Below are positions 9,192-17,595 of a stretch of 64,000 nucleotides of DNA, piece after piece. Where the stretch lies: assembly GCF_900250115.1 (NCBI RefSeq), contig NZ_LT984804.1, positions 62,001 to 126,000 on the forward strand, in the 5' to 3' direction. The stretch is from Cupriavidus taiwanensis. GTDB taxonomy: Bacteria > Pseudomonadota > Gammaproteobacteria > Burkholderiales > Burkholderiaceae. The notes under the pieces are model-generated. The model saw only the letters and a list, made by a program, of their open reading frames with translations. It had not been told where the DNA came from and did no database searches. The translations under genes were made by a program, and so were the position numbers. Positions within the stretch are counted from its first letter, which is position 1, and every line of letters starts with the position of its first letter.

Positions 9192-9942
9192 ATGCCTGCC
9201 AATGTGACCCGCCGCCGCTGGCTGCGCGCCGGCGCCGCGGCCCTGTTGCTGGCCGCACCGCTGCCGCGCGCCGTGCGCGCCCAGCCCGGCCCGGCGCCGG
9301 CCCGCGAGGCTGCGGCGCAGCGCATCGGCGTGATCGGCGCCGGCCGCATCGGGGGCACCGTGGGCGGCTTGTGGGTCAAGGCCGGGCACCCGGTCCTGTT
9401 CTCGTCGCGCCACCCGGAGGCGCTCCAGCCGCTGGTAGAAGAACTGGGTACGCTCGCGCGCGCCGGCACCGTGGCCGAGGCCATTGCGTTCTCGGACGTG
9501 CTGTTCCTGGCCACCCCCTATGGCGCGCTGCCGCAACTCAGCCGCGACCATGCCGGGGCCTGGCAAGGCAAGATCGTGCTCGATGCCACCAACGCCTATG
9601 GCACACCGCGACGGCCCCATCGCCGACGAGGCGCGCCGCGATGGCATCGGCCTCACCACTGCGCGCTACCTGCGCGGCGCGCGCGTGGTGCGTGCCTTCA
9701 ACTTCATGGGGGCAGGGCAGTTTGCCAGCGAGCATCACCGGCCCGGCGGGCGGGTGGCGGTGCCGATCGCGGGCGATGATGCGGCCGCGCTGCAGGTGGC
9801 CGCGCAACTGGTGCGCGATGCGGGCTTCGAACCGGTGGTGGTGGGGCCGCTGGCCAGCGCCGATCGCTTTGCGCCGGGCGGGCCGCTGTTCCGGCAGGTG
9901 GGTACGGCCGAGGAATTCCGGCGGAAGATGGAGGAACGCTGA
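9192..9942 (+). pseudogene. Exported F420/NADP-reductase-like Rossmann protein, frameshifted
   Basis: Frame 1 from ATG 9192 encodes a Tat-like signal (RRRWLRAGAAALLLAAPLPR, then AVRA), the Rossmann motif GVIGAGRIGGTVGG (46-59) and continues to VLDATNAYG near 9602. The family continuation (RDGPIADEARRDG, VVRAFNFMGAGQF, up to FRRKMEER) then appears in the next frame and stops at 9942. A single extra C near 9604-9606 (GGCACACCGCGAC where GGCAACCGCGAC would read NRD) explains the shift. Either the gene is broken or the consensus sequence has an error here. Reductases of this family bind NADP and act on F420 or other cofactors; an exported form is unusual. Confidence 0.75.
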
Positions 9943-9965
9943 CGCTGCGGATGGAAACCGGCAGC

Positions 9966-10355
9966 TCAGGGCCGGCGCCGCTCCATCGCGACCATCGAGG
10001 GCGTAAAGCCGAGCTGGCCGAAAAAGGCGGCTTCGGACGAGCGCGCCGCGCGCAGCATCCAGCTGATATCGGGATCGCTGCCGACGATATGCCGCACCAG
10101 GGCGCGGCCGATGCCGTGCCGGCGGTGGCCGGGCGCCACCACCACCATCGACAGGAAACCGTCGCAGACGTCGTCGCATAGCGCGCGGGCAAAGCCGACC
10201 ACCTCGCCTTTCTCGACCGCCACGGCCACGCGCTGCGAATTGGCCACCAGCCGCGCGAACTTGTCGGGCCCGCCCACCCGGTGAGCCCAGCCATTGGCGA
10301 TCAGTAGTTGTCTGGCTGCCTCGAGGTCGTCGGGCAACAGGTTACGGATTTCCAT
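9966..10355 (-). CDS. GNAT-family N-acetyltransferase
   Basis: The 129-residue protein starts at MEIRNLLPDD, preceded by GGGAG on the coding strand; an upstream in-frame extension looks non-coding. It carries the acetyl-CoA-binding segment MVVVAPGHRRHGIGRALV and a C-terminal AAFFGQLGFTPSMVAMERR, typical of GNAT fold motifs A and B. The acceptor substrate is unknown. It is convergent with the frameshifted gene and divergent from amn. Confidence 0.85.
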   Translation of the reverse strand: MEIRNLLPDDLEAARQLLIANGWAHRVGGPDKFARLVANSQRVAVAVEKGEVVGFARALCDDVCDGFLSMVVVAPGHRRHGIGRALVRHIVGSDPDISWMLRAARSSEAAFFGQLGFTPSMVAMERRRP

Positions 10356-10563
10356 CGGCGGCTCTCCCAGCAAAGCATGTACGGCCCCTCGCCGCCCCTT
10401 GCCACCAGGGACGCCGCGAGTCGAGAACGGCACGGCAAGCCGTGCTGCGCAATTGGCGGAGTGTAGCGAGCGTGCGCGGGCGCGTCAATTTGGCGCCTGG
10501 CTCCGGCCGTTGCTCGCGGGGTCGCCCACGGGGTCGCTCACGGCGACGCTCCGGCGCGGTATC

Positions 10564-12051
10564 ATGGCCTCCATGAACGCCCCCGTCTTCTCCTCCGCGC
10601 ATCCGGCCGACCAGCTCGCCGAGTTCACCGACGCGGATGCGGCGGTTGCCCGCATCCGCGAAATCTACGATGCATCGGTCGGCGCCGTGCGCGCGCGCTT
10701 CGATGCCTTCGCCGGCGGCAAGCCGCTGCCCTCTGCCGCGCATGCGTGCTATCCCTACCTGGGGATCTCGGTCAACATCGAGACCATGGTCACCGACAGC
10801 CGGCCCTCATGGGGCACCGTGGCATACCCCGGCGTATACGGCACCACGGTGACGCGCCCCGACCTGCTGGCCGACTATTACCGCGACCAGATCGAGCGGC
10901 TGATGCGCTATCACCGCGTGCCGGTGGTGGTGGGCCTGAGCCGGCGACCGATCCCGCTGCCGTTCGTGATCGAGGCCTCCACCACCGACATCAGCTACAC
11001 CCAGGCGCGCGAGCTGGAAGCCTCGTTCGTGCTGCCCGAGCTGAACCGCATCGACGACGGCATTGCCAACGGCACCTATGAGCCGGTGCCGGGCGAAGCC
11101 TGGCCGCTGTCGCTGTTCCCCGCCGAGCGCGTGGACCTGGCGCTGCAGCGGCTCTATCACTACACCGGCACGGCGCCGCAGCACTTTCAGCGCTTTGTGC
11201 TGTTCACCAACTACCAGCGCTATGTCGACGAGTTCGTCGCGCTGGGGCGCGCGCTGATGGGCGACGGCGACGGCGGCGGCTACACCCGTTTCGTCGAGCC
11301 CGGCGACGTGGTGCAGGACCTGGGCGCGGCCGAACCCGACGACGCCACGCGCCCGCGCGCGCTGCCGCAGATGCCGGCCTACCACCTGGTGCGCGGCGAC
11401 AAGCTGGGCGTGACACTGGTCAACATCGGCGTGGGGCCGTCCAACGCCAAGACCATGACCGACCACCTCGCCGTGCTGCGCCCGCACTGCTGGCTGATGG
11501 TGGGCCACTGCGGCGGCCTGCGCCGCTCGCAGCAGCTCGGCGACTACGTGCTGGCGCACGCCTACGTGCGCGACGACCACGTGCTCGACCACGACCTGCC
11601 GCCGTGGGTGCCGGTGCCGCCCATTGCCGAGATCCAGGTGGCGCTGCAGGAAGCCGTGGCGCGCGTGACCGGGCTGTCCGGCAACGAGATGAAGACCCGC
11701 ATGCGCACCGGCACGGTAGTATCGACCGACGACCGCAACTGGGAACTGAAGTCCAAGGCGCTGTACGCGCGCTTCAACCAGTCGCGTGCGATCGCCATCG
11801 ACATGGAAAGCGCGGCGGTGGCCGCCAACGGCTTCCGGCTGCGCGTACCGTATGGCACGCTGCTGTGCGTATCGGACAAGCCGCTGCATGGCGAACTCAA
11901 GCTGCGCGGCATGGCCAACGCGTTCTATCGCCAGCGCGTCAGCCAGCACATGACCATCGGCCTGGAAGCGATCCGCATCCTGCGCGAGAACGGCGTCGAG
12001 CAGCTGCATTCGCGCAAGCTGCGCAGCTTTGACGAGCCGGCGTTCCGGTAG
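10564..12051 (+). CDS. amn: AMP nucleosidase
   Basis: This 495-residue protein matches AMP nucleosidase, which hydrolyses AMP to adenine and ribose-5-phosphate and controls the purine pool. The N-terminal regulatory half (CYPYLGISVNIETMVTDSRP, SFVLPELNRIDDG) is followed by a phosphorylase-like catalytic half with LVNIGVGPSNAKTMTDHLAV, MVGHCGGLRRSQQLGDYVLA and IAIDMESAAVAANGFR. The length fits the family. The start could be 10564 or 10573 (both ATG, MASM); neither has a strong ribosome site. It is transcribed alone and ends at a shared terminator. Confidence 0.95.
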   Translation: MASMNAPVFSSAHPADQLAEFTDADAAVARIREIYDASVGAVRARFDAFAGGKPLPSAAHACYPYLGISVNIETMVTDSRPSWGTVAYPGVYGTTVTRPDLLADYYRDQIERLMRYHRVPVVVGLSRRPIPLPFVIEASTTDISYTQARELEASFVLPELNRIDDGIANGTYEPVPGEAWPLSLFPAERVDLALQRLYHYTGTAPQHFQRFVLFTNYQRYVDEFVALGRALMGDGDGGGYTRFVEPGDVVQDLGAAEPDDATRPRALPQMPAYHLVRGDKLGVTLVNIGVGPSNAKTMTDHLAVLRPHCWLMVGHCGGLRRSQQLGDYVLAHAYVRDDHVLDHDLPPWVPVPPIAEIQVALQEAVARVTGLSGNEMKTRMRTGTVVSTDDRNWELKSKALYARFNQSRAIAIDMESAAVAANGFRLRVPYGTLLCVSDKPLHGELKLRGMANAFYRQRVSQHMTIGLEAIRILRENGVEQLHSRKLRSFDEPAFR

Positions 12052-12085
12052 GGATGGCAGCTTCACTGGCATGTCTTGCAGCAAA

Positions 12086-12118
12086 AAGAAAAACGGCGCC
12101 ACCAGGCGCCGTTTCTAT
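12086..12118. terminator. Bidirectional terminator between amn and ompW
   Basis: AAACGGCGCC-ACCA-GGCGCCGTTT is a perfect 10-bp stem flanked by A-rich sequence on the left and T-rich sequence on the right, so it can act for both convergent genes. Confidence 0.9.
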
Positions 12119-12135
12119 TGGCAGGAAGCCGCCAC

Positions 12136-12777
12136 TCAGAACCGATACCCAACCCCAAAGCTGAACAGCCACGGATCCAGGCTGACCTTGGAAACCTTGA
12201 CGTCCCCCGCCTTCACGTCGCTCGACAGCCAGATCTTCTTGATGTCGGCGTTCAGGAACCAGTTCTTGGTCAGCTTGTAGTCCATGCCGATCTGCAGCGC
12301 CGGGCCCACGCTCCAGCCATCCAGCTGCAGCGAGTTGTTGGCGAGGTTCTCGCCCCAGATGCGGGTGAAGTTCAGGCCCGCGCCGATATACGGGCGGAAG
12401 GTGCCGTTGGGAATGAAGTGGTACTGCATCAGCAGCGTCGGCGGCAGGTGCTTGAAGGTGCCGATCTTGTTGCCGTCGAGGTAGACGTTCTGCTTCTGCG
12501 GCACCGTCAGCACCAGTTCCGCGGCAATGTTCGGCGTGAAGAAGTAGGTGACGTCGAGTTCGGGTATCCACTTGTTGTTGACCGTGATGCGGTCCGACGG
12601 GCCGGCGCCGCCGACGGGATCGGAGCTGTTGGCCATGTCGAGGTAGGTGCCGCGCAGCCGCACCATCCAGTTGCCCTGGGCGTCGTCCGCGGCGGCCGCG
12701 GGCGTGGCGAAGGCGCCGAGCATGGCGCAGGCGGCGATGGCCGAACAGGTGGCGGTGCGAAGAGACAGTGTTTTCAT
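12136..12777 (-). CDS. ompW: OmpW-family outer-membrane protein
   Basis: This 213-residue protein has a signal peptide of about 29 residues (AFATPAAA/ADDAQ) and an 8-stranded OmpW barrel: GNWMVRLRGTYLDM, ELDVTYFFTPNIAAELVLTV, LPPTLLMQYHF, FRPYIGAGLNFTRIW, and the terminal SFGVGYRF with C-terminal Phe. OmpW proteins form narrow channels for hydrophobic compounds and respond to osmotic and oxidative stress in other bacteria. The upstream frame extends far but the ATG at 12777 gives the correct signal peptide. Confidence 0.9.
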   Translation of the reverse strand: MKTLSLRTATCSAIAACAMLGAFATPAAAADDAQGNWMVRLRGTYLDMANSSDPVGGAGPSDRITVNNKWIPELDVTYFFTPNIAAELVLTVPQKQNVYLDGNKIGTFKHLPPTLLMQYHFIPNGTFRPYIGAGLNFTRIWGENLANNSLQLDGWSVGPALQIGMDYKLTKNWFLNADIKKIWLSSDVKAGDVKVSKVSLDPWLFSFGVGYRF

Positions 12778-13121
12778 GAGGTCTGCTTGGTTTGTTATCG
12801 AAGCCGGGCCCAGTGTGGCCGAGGGGGCTGGCCGGGGCCTTGACACAAAACAAGCGGAACCAAATGGTGCGCGCGGCGTCGCCATCGCGCTACAACGCTT
12901 CACGAGCGACGCGTCCTCGGACATCGCTTCTAACCACATGCGAAATGATTCGTAGCGCAGCCCGATGCTGCCGCTTACGCTGTGCGAAAGATCCGAGCAC
13001 GCGCAACGCGTGTCCGCATCCGCACCAGGCATGTCGTGGGCGTCCGCAAGGGCGTCTTTCCGGGTGTGCCCCGTGGGGGCGGGGCACACCGGTTTTCTTG
13101 CGAAACGCTACACGTCAGCCA
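12778..13121. other. Gap between leuA 3' end and ompW start, with a U-less stem-loop
   Basis: No credible gene is seen. At 13063-13090, GGTGTGCCCC pairs perfectly with GGGGCACACC (8-nt loop) about 30 nt beyond the leuA stop. There is no T-tract on the minus strand, so it is a weak terminator candidate. It shares the core GTGCCCCG-N6-CGGGGCAC with the stem at 1112-1141. The rest should hold the ompW promoter, which I could not place. Confidence 0.5.
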
Positions 13122-14816
13122 TCAGGCCACGGCGGCGCTGGCGGTGGTGTGAGCGCCGGCAGCACGGCCCGCCTGCAGGTGCCGGTTCACGCCCGACAGC
13201 ACCGCACGCAACGAAGCCGTGACGAGGTTGGCGTCGATGCCCGCGCCGAACCCGGTCGGTGAGTCGCCCACGCGGACTTCGACGTAGCACGCTGCGCGCG
13301 CATCGGCGCCGGCGCTCAGCGCATGCTCGTGGTAGTCCATCACGCGTACCGGCAGGTCCAGCGCATCGATGAAGGCGTCGATGGGGCCGTTGCCGCTGCC
13401 GCGCACGCTGCAGGGTCGGCCGTCGCGCTCGATCTGCACCGTGATCACGGTGGCGCCGCTACTGTCGCTTGCCAGCTGGTGCGAGACATAGCGCAGCGGC
13501 GCCTCGCGCGCCAGGTACTCGCGCTGGAACAGGCCATGGAGGTCGTCCGCGCTCGCTTCCATCCCGCTGTCGTCGGTCATGGCCTGCACCGCGCGGCTGA
13601 ACTCGATCTGCAGGCGGCGCGGCAGGTAGAGGCCATGCACCTGTTCCAGCAGGTAAGCCATGCCGCCCTTGCCCGACTGGCTGTTGACGCGGATCACCGC
13701 GTCGTAGCTGCGGCCGAGGTCGGCCGGGTCGATCGGCAGGTAAGGCACTTCCCAGATCGCGTCCGGCTGCTGCTGCGCAAAGCCCTTGCGGATCGCATCC
13801 TGGTGCGAGCCCGAGAACGCGGTGAACACCAGGTCGCCCACATACGGATGGCGCGGATGCACCGGCAGCTGGTTGCAGTGCTCCACGCACTGGCGCACCG
13901 CATCGATGTCGGAGAAGTCCAGTTGCGGCGCCACGCCCTGCGTATAGAGGTTCAGCGCCAGCGTCACCAGATCGACATTGCCGGTGCGCTCGCCGTTGCC
14001 GAACAGGCAGCCCTCGACGCGGTCGGCGCCCGCCATCAAAGCCAGCTCCGCCGCCGCCACCGCGGTGCCGCGGTCGTTGTGCGGGTGCACCGACAGCGCG
14101 ATGTGCTCGCGCCGCGCGAGGCGGCGGTGCATCCATTCGATCTGGTCGGCGAACACGTTGGGCGTGCTGCATTCCACCGTGGTCGGCAGGTTCAGGATCA
14201 TCGGGCGGCCCGGGCCCGCCTGCCACGCGGCCGACACCGCATCGCTGACTTCCAGCGAAAAATCGAGTTCGGCCAGGCTGAAGGTCTCGGGCGAATACTC
14301 GTAGGTCCACGCGGTCTCGGGCATGGCATCGGTCAGCGCCTTGATCAGGCGCGTGCCCGCTACCGCAACTGCCTTGATCTCGTCGCGCGAGGCATTGAAG
14401 ACGATGCGCCGCCAGGCCGGTGCGATCGGGTTGTACAGGTGCACGGTGGCGCGAGCCGCGCCGCGCACGGATTCGACGGTGCGGCGGATCAGGTCTTCGC
14501 GCGACTGCGTCAGCACGACGATGGTGACGTCGTCGGGAATGCGCCGTTCTTCGATCAGCATGCGCACGAAGTCGAAGTCGGTCTGCGACGCGGCGGGGAA
14601 CGCCACTTCGATTTCCTTCAGGCCGATCTTCACCAGCTGTTCGAAGAAGCGCAGCTTGCGCGCCGGGTTCATCGGCTCGATCAGGGCCTGGTTGCCGTCG
14701 CGCAGGTCGGTGCTCATCCAGCGCGGCGCGCGCGTGATGGTGCGGCCGGGCCAGGTGCGGTCAGGAAGGTCGACAGTGGCGGCGGGGCGGTACTTGGTGG
14801 CGGGATTGACGCGCAT
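13122..14816 (-). CDS. leuA: 2-isopropylmalate synthase
   Basis: This 564-residue enzyme condenses acetyl-CoA with 2-oxoisovalerate, the first step of leucine synthesis. It begins [10 protein letters not shown] and has the DLRDGNQ motif (37-43) and the metal-binding [12 protein letters not shown] segment, with a C-terminal Leu-binding regulatory domain containing [18 protein letters not shown]. The length is that of the long (type 2) IPMS class. The start was chosen for AGGAG 7 nt upstream. It stands alone without leuBCD and has an unusually long leader (see 14901-14981 and 15120-15149). Confidence 0.95.
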   Translation of the reverse strand: MRVNPATKYRPAATVDLPDRTWPGRTITRAPRWMSTDLRDGNQALIEPMNPARKLRFFEQLVKIGLKEIEVAFPAASQTDFDFVRMLIEERRIPDDVTIVVLTQSREDLIRRTVESVRGAARATVHLYNPIAPAWRRIVFNASRDEIKAVAVAGTRLIKALTDAMPETAWTYEYSPETFSLAELDFSLEVSDAVSAAWQAGPGRPMILNLPTTVECSTPNVFADQIEWMHRRLARREHIALSVHPHNDRGTAVAAAELALMAGADRVEGCLFGNGERTGNVDLVTLALNLYTQGVAPQLDFSDIDAVRQCVEHCNQLPVHPRHPYVGDLVFTAFSGSHQDAIRKGFAQQQPDAIWEVPYLPIDPADLGRSYDAVIRVNSQSGKGGMAYLLEQVHGLYLPRRLQIEFSRAVQAMTDDSGMEASADDLHGLFQREYLAREAPLRYVSHQLASDSSGATVITVQIERDGRPCSVRGSGNGPIDAFIDALDLPVRVMDYHEHALSAGADARAACYVEVRVGDSPTGFGAGIDANLVTASLRAVLSGVNRHLQAGRAAGAHTTASAAVA

Positions 14817-14900
14817 ACGGGTTCTCCTTCCTCGCAAGGGAAGATGAAAAATGGAAAAACGGAAAAGGGTGGCGCGAGGCTGCCGAACTGCCACGGGGCC

Positions 14901-14981
14901 CTAGGCCCGGCAACCGATCGGTAGGCTTAGCAGTAGCGAGGAAGCGCGCGGGGCGCCGCCCGATGCCAGGTCAGCCAGCAC
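14901..14981 (-). promoter_or_regulatory. Candidate leucine-rich leader peptide of leuA
   Basis: A 26-codon frame (GTG 14981 to TAG 14901) upstream of leuA contains CTA CTG CTA AGC CTA, i.e. four Leu codons in five. Three are CTA, which is rare in genes this GC-rich. Its stop codon sits in the 3-nt loop of a stem (GGGCC-TAG-GGCCC, extended by TGCC/GGCA), and T-rich runs follow before the leuA ribosome site. This is the layout of a Leu-codon attenuator. Weak points are the GTG start, the absence of a clear Shine-Dalgarno and the lack of a T-tract directly after the stem. The frame is also open further upstream without an ATG. Confidence 0.4.
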
Positions 14982-15119
14982 GCGTGCGCGGGCAGCGATG
15001 CGGGACGCATCGGCAGCCTGGCGGGAGTGCTGGGGTAACGGTTCATCGTGGCTGGAGTGGGAGGGCCGCGGCCGCTCCGGAGTGGTTGCGCACGCAGCGC
15101 ATGTCCCTATGACCGGGCA

Positions 15120-15149
15120 AGGTTAGTCGACAAGTCGCGGCCCGGTCAA
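15120..15149 (-). promoter_or_regulatory. Possible sigma70 promoter of leuA
   Basis: On the minus strand TTGACC (15149-15144) and TAACCT (15125-15120) are separated by 18 nt. Initiation near 15113 would give a leader of roughly 300 nt before leuA, long enough to include the candidate leader peptide. The rest of the 14817-15418 gap shows no gene. Confidence 0.4.
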
Positions 15150-15418
15150 GCATGGCGCGCCTGCCGTCGTGCGCGGCAGTCCGTCGTGGCCCGATCAGGG
15201 GATCGTGGAAACGGGCTGCGCCAAACGGTTGGGGGCCTGGCCGCGGCAGGTGCCTGGCGGCCCCTGTCTTCCCCCGGCCGAATGGCGATGCACTGCGCTG
15301 AATGGATGACTCGCGGCGATGTTCTGTGCGCTGCACCTCAGTCCTCTGGCTGGTATGGCGCGGCCCGCTTTGTGCCTACGCTGTTAGCGCGGGAAAAACA
15401 CGACACGGGGGGAACATC

Positions 15419-16774
15419 ATGAGACTGAGAACGTGGGCATCCTGGCTGGTGGGTTCGGCCGCGGCCTTGTTGCTGGCGGCATGCGGCGGCGGTGGCAGCA
15501 GCGCGCCTGCGGCGCCGGCTTCGGGCGGCACCACCACGCCGCTGACCTATACCGCGAAGATGAGCGTGACCTCGGGCGAGGTCGGTGTCGGCCGCACGCT
15601 GACTATCAGCGCGCTGGCCGTGGACAGTAACGGCGTCGACGTATCGGGCAACGCCACCTTTGACTGGACCAGCACCGACAGCGCCGTCGCCACCGTGGCG
15701 CCGGGCGCCGGCACGCCGGGCAGCGCCGTGGTCCGGGGCGTGGCGCCGGGCACCACCACCGTGCAGGTGGTGGCCACGGTCCGGGGCGCCGACAACACCA
15801 CCGTGCAACTGCCCGCGCAATCGGCCACCATCACCGTGGTGCCGGCATCGGCGCTGAGCTACACGCTGTCGATGCCCGCCACCAGCCTGTCGATGAGCGA
15901 TGGCCAGGAGTTGCCGGTCAAGGTGACGCTGCTCGACAGCAACGGCAGCGACGTGTCGGCCAGCGTCTCCAACTGGGCCTGGTCCAGCAGCGGCACCGCG
16001 GTCCAGGTCACGGCCAGCCAGAACAGCGCCACGCTGAAGGCAAGCAACGGCTCACCCACGACCGCGGCCACGGCCAGTGTCTCGGTGTCGGTGACCGCGC
16101 CGGACGGACATGCCCTTGCCGGCGTCATCGCGGTGACGGTGCAGAAGAACGGCGCCGCGGCCTATCGCGTGGTGACCACCAAGGGCGGGCGCGAGGTCAA
16201 CGCGCTGCAGGTGTTCAGCAATCGTCCCGACACCTTCACCGCGCGCGTGCTGCGCCACGACGGCGAGGACGTAACCGCGGACTTCGACGGGACCTGGGGC
16301 TACACGGGCACTTCGGCGACGCTGTCGGCAACGGAAGCGGCGGGTACGCATGACGCCACGGTGCGCACCAGCCTGGCCGGCGACACCGGTCCGGTGCAGG
16401 GCAGCCTGACCGTGACCGCGGTCAGCAGCAAGCTCGGCGAGCGCCGCAGCGCCACCCTGACGGTGACGGAGAATCCGCTGTGGGCACTGGTGGGCGACAA
16501 CCAGGATCCGATCACGCTGCTGCTGCTGGCGCCGATGCCGACCGAGGTCACCGCGCGCATGAAGCACCTGGGCGAGGATGCGCAGTTCACCGCGTGCAAG
16601 GACTGGGGATGGTCCAGCACCGGGCCGGTATCGCTGAGCCCGAGCATGGTGATGCTGCCCAACCAGGTGCGCGCCAGCGGCACCGGGCCGGGCGACTTCA
16701 CCATCACCGCGAGCTGCAGCGCGGTCGCCGACAATACGCCGCTGAAGCTGGTGTTCTACGGTACGGTCAGGTAA
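15419..16774 (+). CDS. Lipoprotein with Ig-like (BIG_2-type) repeats
   Basis: The 451-residue protein starts at ATG 15419 behind a GGGGGGAA ribosome site. A lipobox LLAAC ends the signal peptide (Cys about residue 22) and is followed by a Gly/Ser/Ala linker. The body has repeated Ig-like modules of the bacterial BIG_2 style: SGEVGVGRTLTISALAVDSN with FDWTSTDSAVATVAPGAGTP, then SLSMSDGQELPVKVTLLDSN with WAWSSSGTAVQV, then a weaker C-terminal module. Two C-terminal Cys (in FTACKDWGW and ITASCSAVAD) could form a disulfide. It is probably an outer-membrane-anchored surface or periplasmic protein of unknown function. Confidence 0.75.
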   Translation: MRLRTWASWLVGSAAALLLAACGGGGSSAPAAPASGGTTTPLTYTAKMSVTSGEVGVGRTLTISALAVDSNGVDVSGNATFDWTSTDSAVATVAPGAGTPGSAVVRGVAPGTTTVQVVATVRGADNTTVQLPAQSATITVVPASALSYTLSMPATSLSMSDGQELPVKVTLLDSNGSDVSASVSNWAWSSSGTAVQVTASQNSATLKASNGSPTTAATASVSVSVTAPDGHALAGVIAVTVQKNGAAAYRVVTTKGGREVNALQVFSNRPDTFTARVLRHDGEDVTADFDGTWGYTGTSATLSATEAAGTHDATVRTSLAGDTGPVQGSLTVTAVSSKLGERRSATLTVTENPLWALVGDNQDPITLLLLAPMPTEVTARMKHLGEDAQFTACKDWGWSSTGPVSLSPSMVMLPNQVRASGTGPGDFTITASCSAVADNTPLKLVFYGTVR

Positions 16775-16800
16775 GCGCGGGCATCCCGCAGCTGGCGAGA

Positions 16801-16824
16801 CGCCCTCCGGACGGAGGGCGTTTT
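16801..16824 (+). terminator. Rho-independent terminator of the lipoprotein gene
   Basis: CGCCCTCC-GGAC-GGAGGGCG is followed by TTTT, 26 nt after the stop codon. Confidence 0.88.
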
Positions 16825-16871
16825 GCTTTGCGCGTTTTGCTTTGCTGGGACACAGACGGGCTGCCGGTTTG

Positions 16872-16983
16872 CTCCCCTCTCCCGCTTGCGGGAGAGGGGC
16901 CGGGGGAGAGGGCCGGCGTTGGCAAGAGCGAAGGCCTTGACTTCGCCGATGCATCGGCCCTCTCCCGCAACGGGAGAGGGAGT
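16872..16983. repeat. REP-like element, copy A
   Basis: Two palindromes flank a spacer: CCCCTCTCCCGC-TT-GCGGGAGAGGGG at 16874-16899 and CCCTCTCCCG-CAA-CGGGAGAGGG at 16958-16980. The spacer contains GACTTCGCCGATGC, related to the spacer of the other copies. This is the classic paired-stem REP/mosaic element layout. Confidence 0.85.
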
Positions 16984-17022
16984 GCGCCTGCGGTGTGCCC
17001 GGGATGAGTGGTAAGGGTGAAA

Positions 17023-17041
17023 GCGTACCCGATTCTGCGTG
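17023..17041 (+). repeat. Copy 3 of dispersed 19-bp word
   Basis: The sequence is GCGTACCCGATTCTGCGTG, one mismatch from the copies at 4068 and 17089. Confidence 0.6.
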
Positions 17042-17088
17042 GCCGTTTTCGGCACCTCCGCGCATGCACGACAGGCGCGGCGTGCAAA

Positions 17089-17107
17089 GCGTACCCAATT
17101 CTGCGTG
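17089..17107 (+). repeat. Copy 4 of dispersed 19-bp word
   Basis: The sequence is GCGTACCCAATTCTGCGTG, identical to the copy 13 kb away at 4068-4086. Confidence 0.65.
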
Positions 17108-17223
17108 CATGGGAACCAGCCTGGCAAAGGGCCGGATCGACCGGCACAAGGCCCAAGCCGCCGCGCGCAAGCACGCACGGATGCGCCCCATGCGCCGCTC
17201 GCCGCGCTGTGCGGCAGCAGCGG

Positions 17224-17242
17224 GCGTACCCGTTTCTGCGTA
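17224..17242 (+). repeat. Copy 5 of dispersed 19-bp word
   Basis: The sequence is GCGTACCCGTTTCTGCGTA. Its 17-bp core is identical, on the opposite strand, to 51773-51789. Confidence 0.6.
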
Positions 17243-17269
17243 AATGATGAGGGAGGAAAAGCGCGCGGT

Positions 17270-17581
17270 TCAGCGCTTGCGCACGAAGCGCACGACCTGC
17301 TCGGCAGGCTTGTCCGGATTGGCGGGAGTGCTGGTATTGGCGCCGCAGGTGTTGCAGCCGCCGTCGTCGCAGCCGCTGGCGCAGCCTGCTACGGACTGCG
17401 GCGCCAGCCAGCGTGCCAGGCGGCCGCGCCAGCCGGCGGCGCCAGCACCGCCCAGGCGCGCCGCCAGCGCCGCCTTGACACGCTCGCGCGTGCGCGGCGC
17501 GTAGCGCGCCACCACCGACACCGCGCACGCCAGCACGATCAGCGGGACCAGCAGGGTTTCGATGGCGTGGTAGAGGCTCAT
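17270..17581 (-). CDS. Small Cys-rich FeoB-associated protein (DUF6587-like)
   Basis: This 103-residue protein starts 14 nt after the feoB stop, so it is the third gene of the feo operon. It has one N-terminal membrane segment (LYHAIETLLVPLIVLACAVS), a basic stretch, and then a Cys cluster CASGCDDGGCNTCG at about 67-80. That pattern fits the Cys-rich small proteins (DUF6587, often grouped with FeoB-associated Cys-rich membrane proteins). A role as an iron or iron-sulfur accessory of FeoB is inferred from position and cysteines only. It is not a homologue of enterobacterial FeoC. Confidence 0.7.
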   Translation of the reverse strand: MSLYHAIETLLVPLIVLACAVSVVARYAPRTRERVKAALAARLGGAGAAGWRGRLARWLAPQSVAGCASGCDDGGCNTCGANTSTPANPDKPAEQVVRFVRKR

Positions 17582-17595
17582 GGCGGCGGCTGGCC

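Larger units (their letters stand above)
16984..17269. other. Repeat-rich gap between the lipoprotein and feo-associated genes
   Basis: Three copies of the 19-bp word lie here within 220 bp. No frame in this gap shows a ribosome site plus a recognisable protein, so I annotate no gene. Confidence 0.6.
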
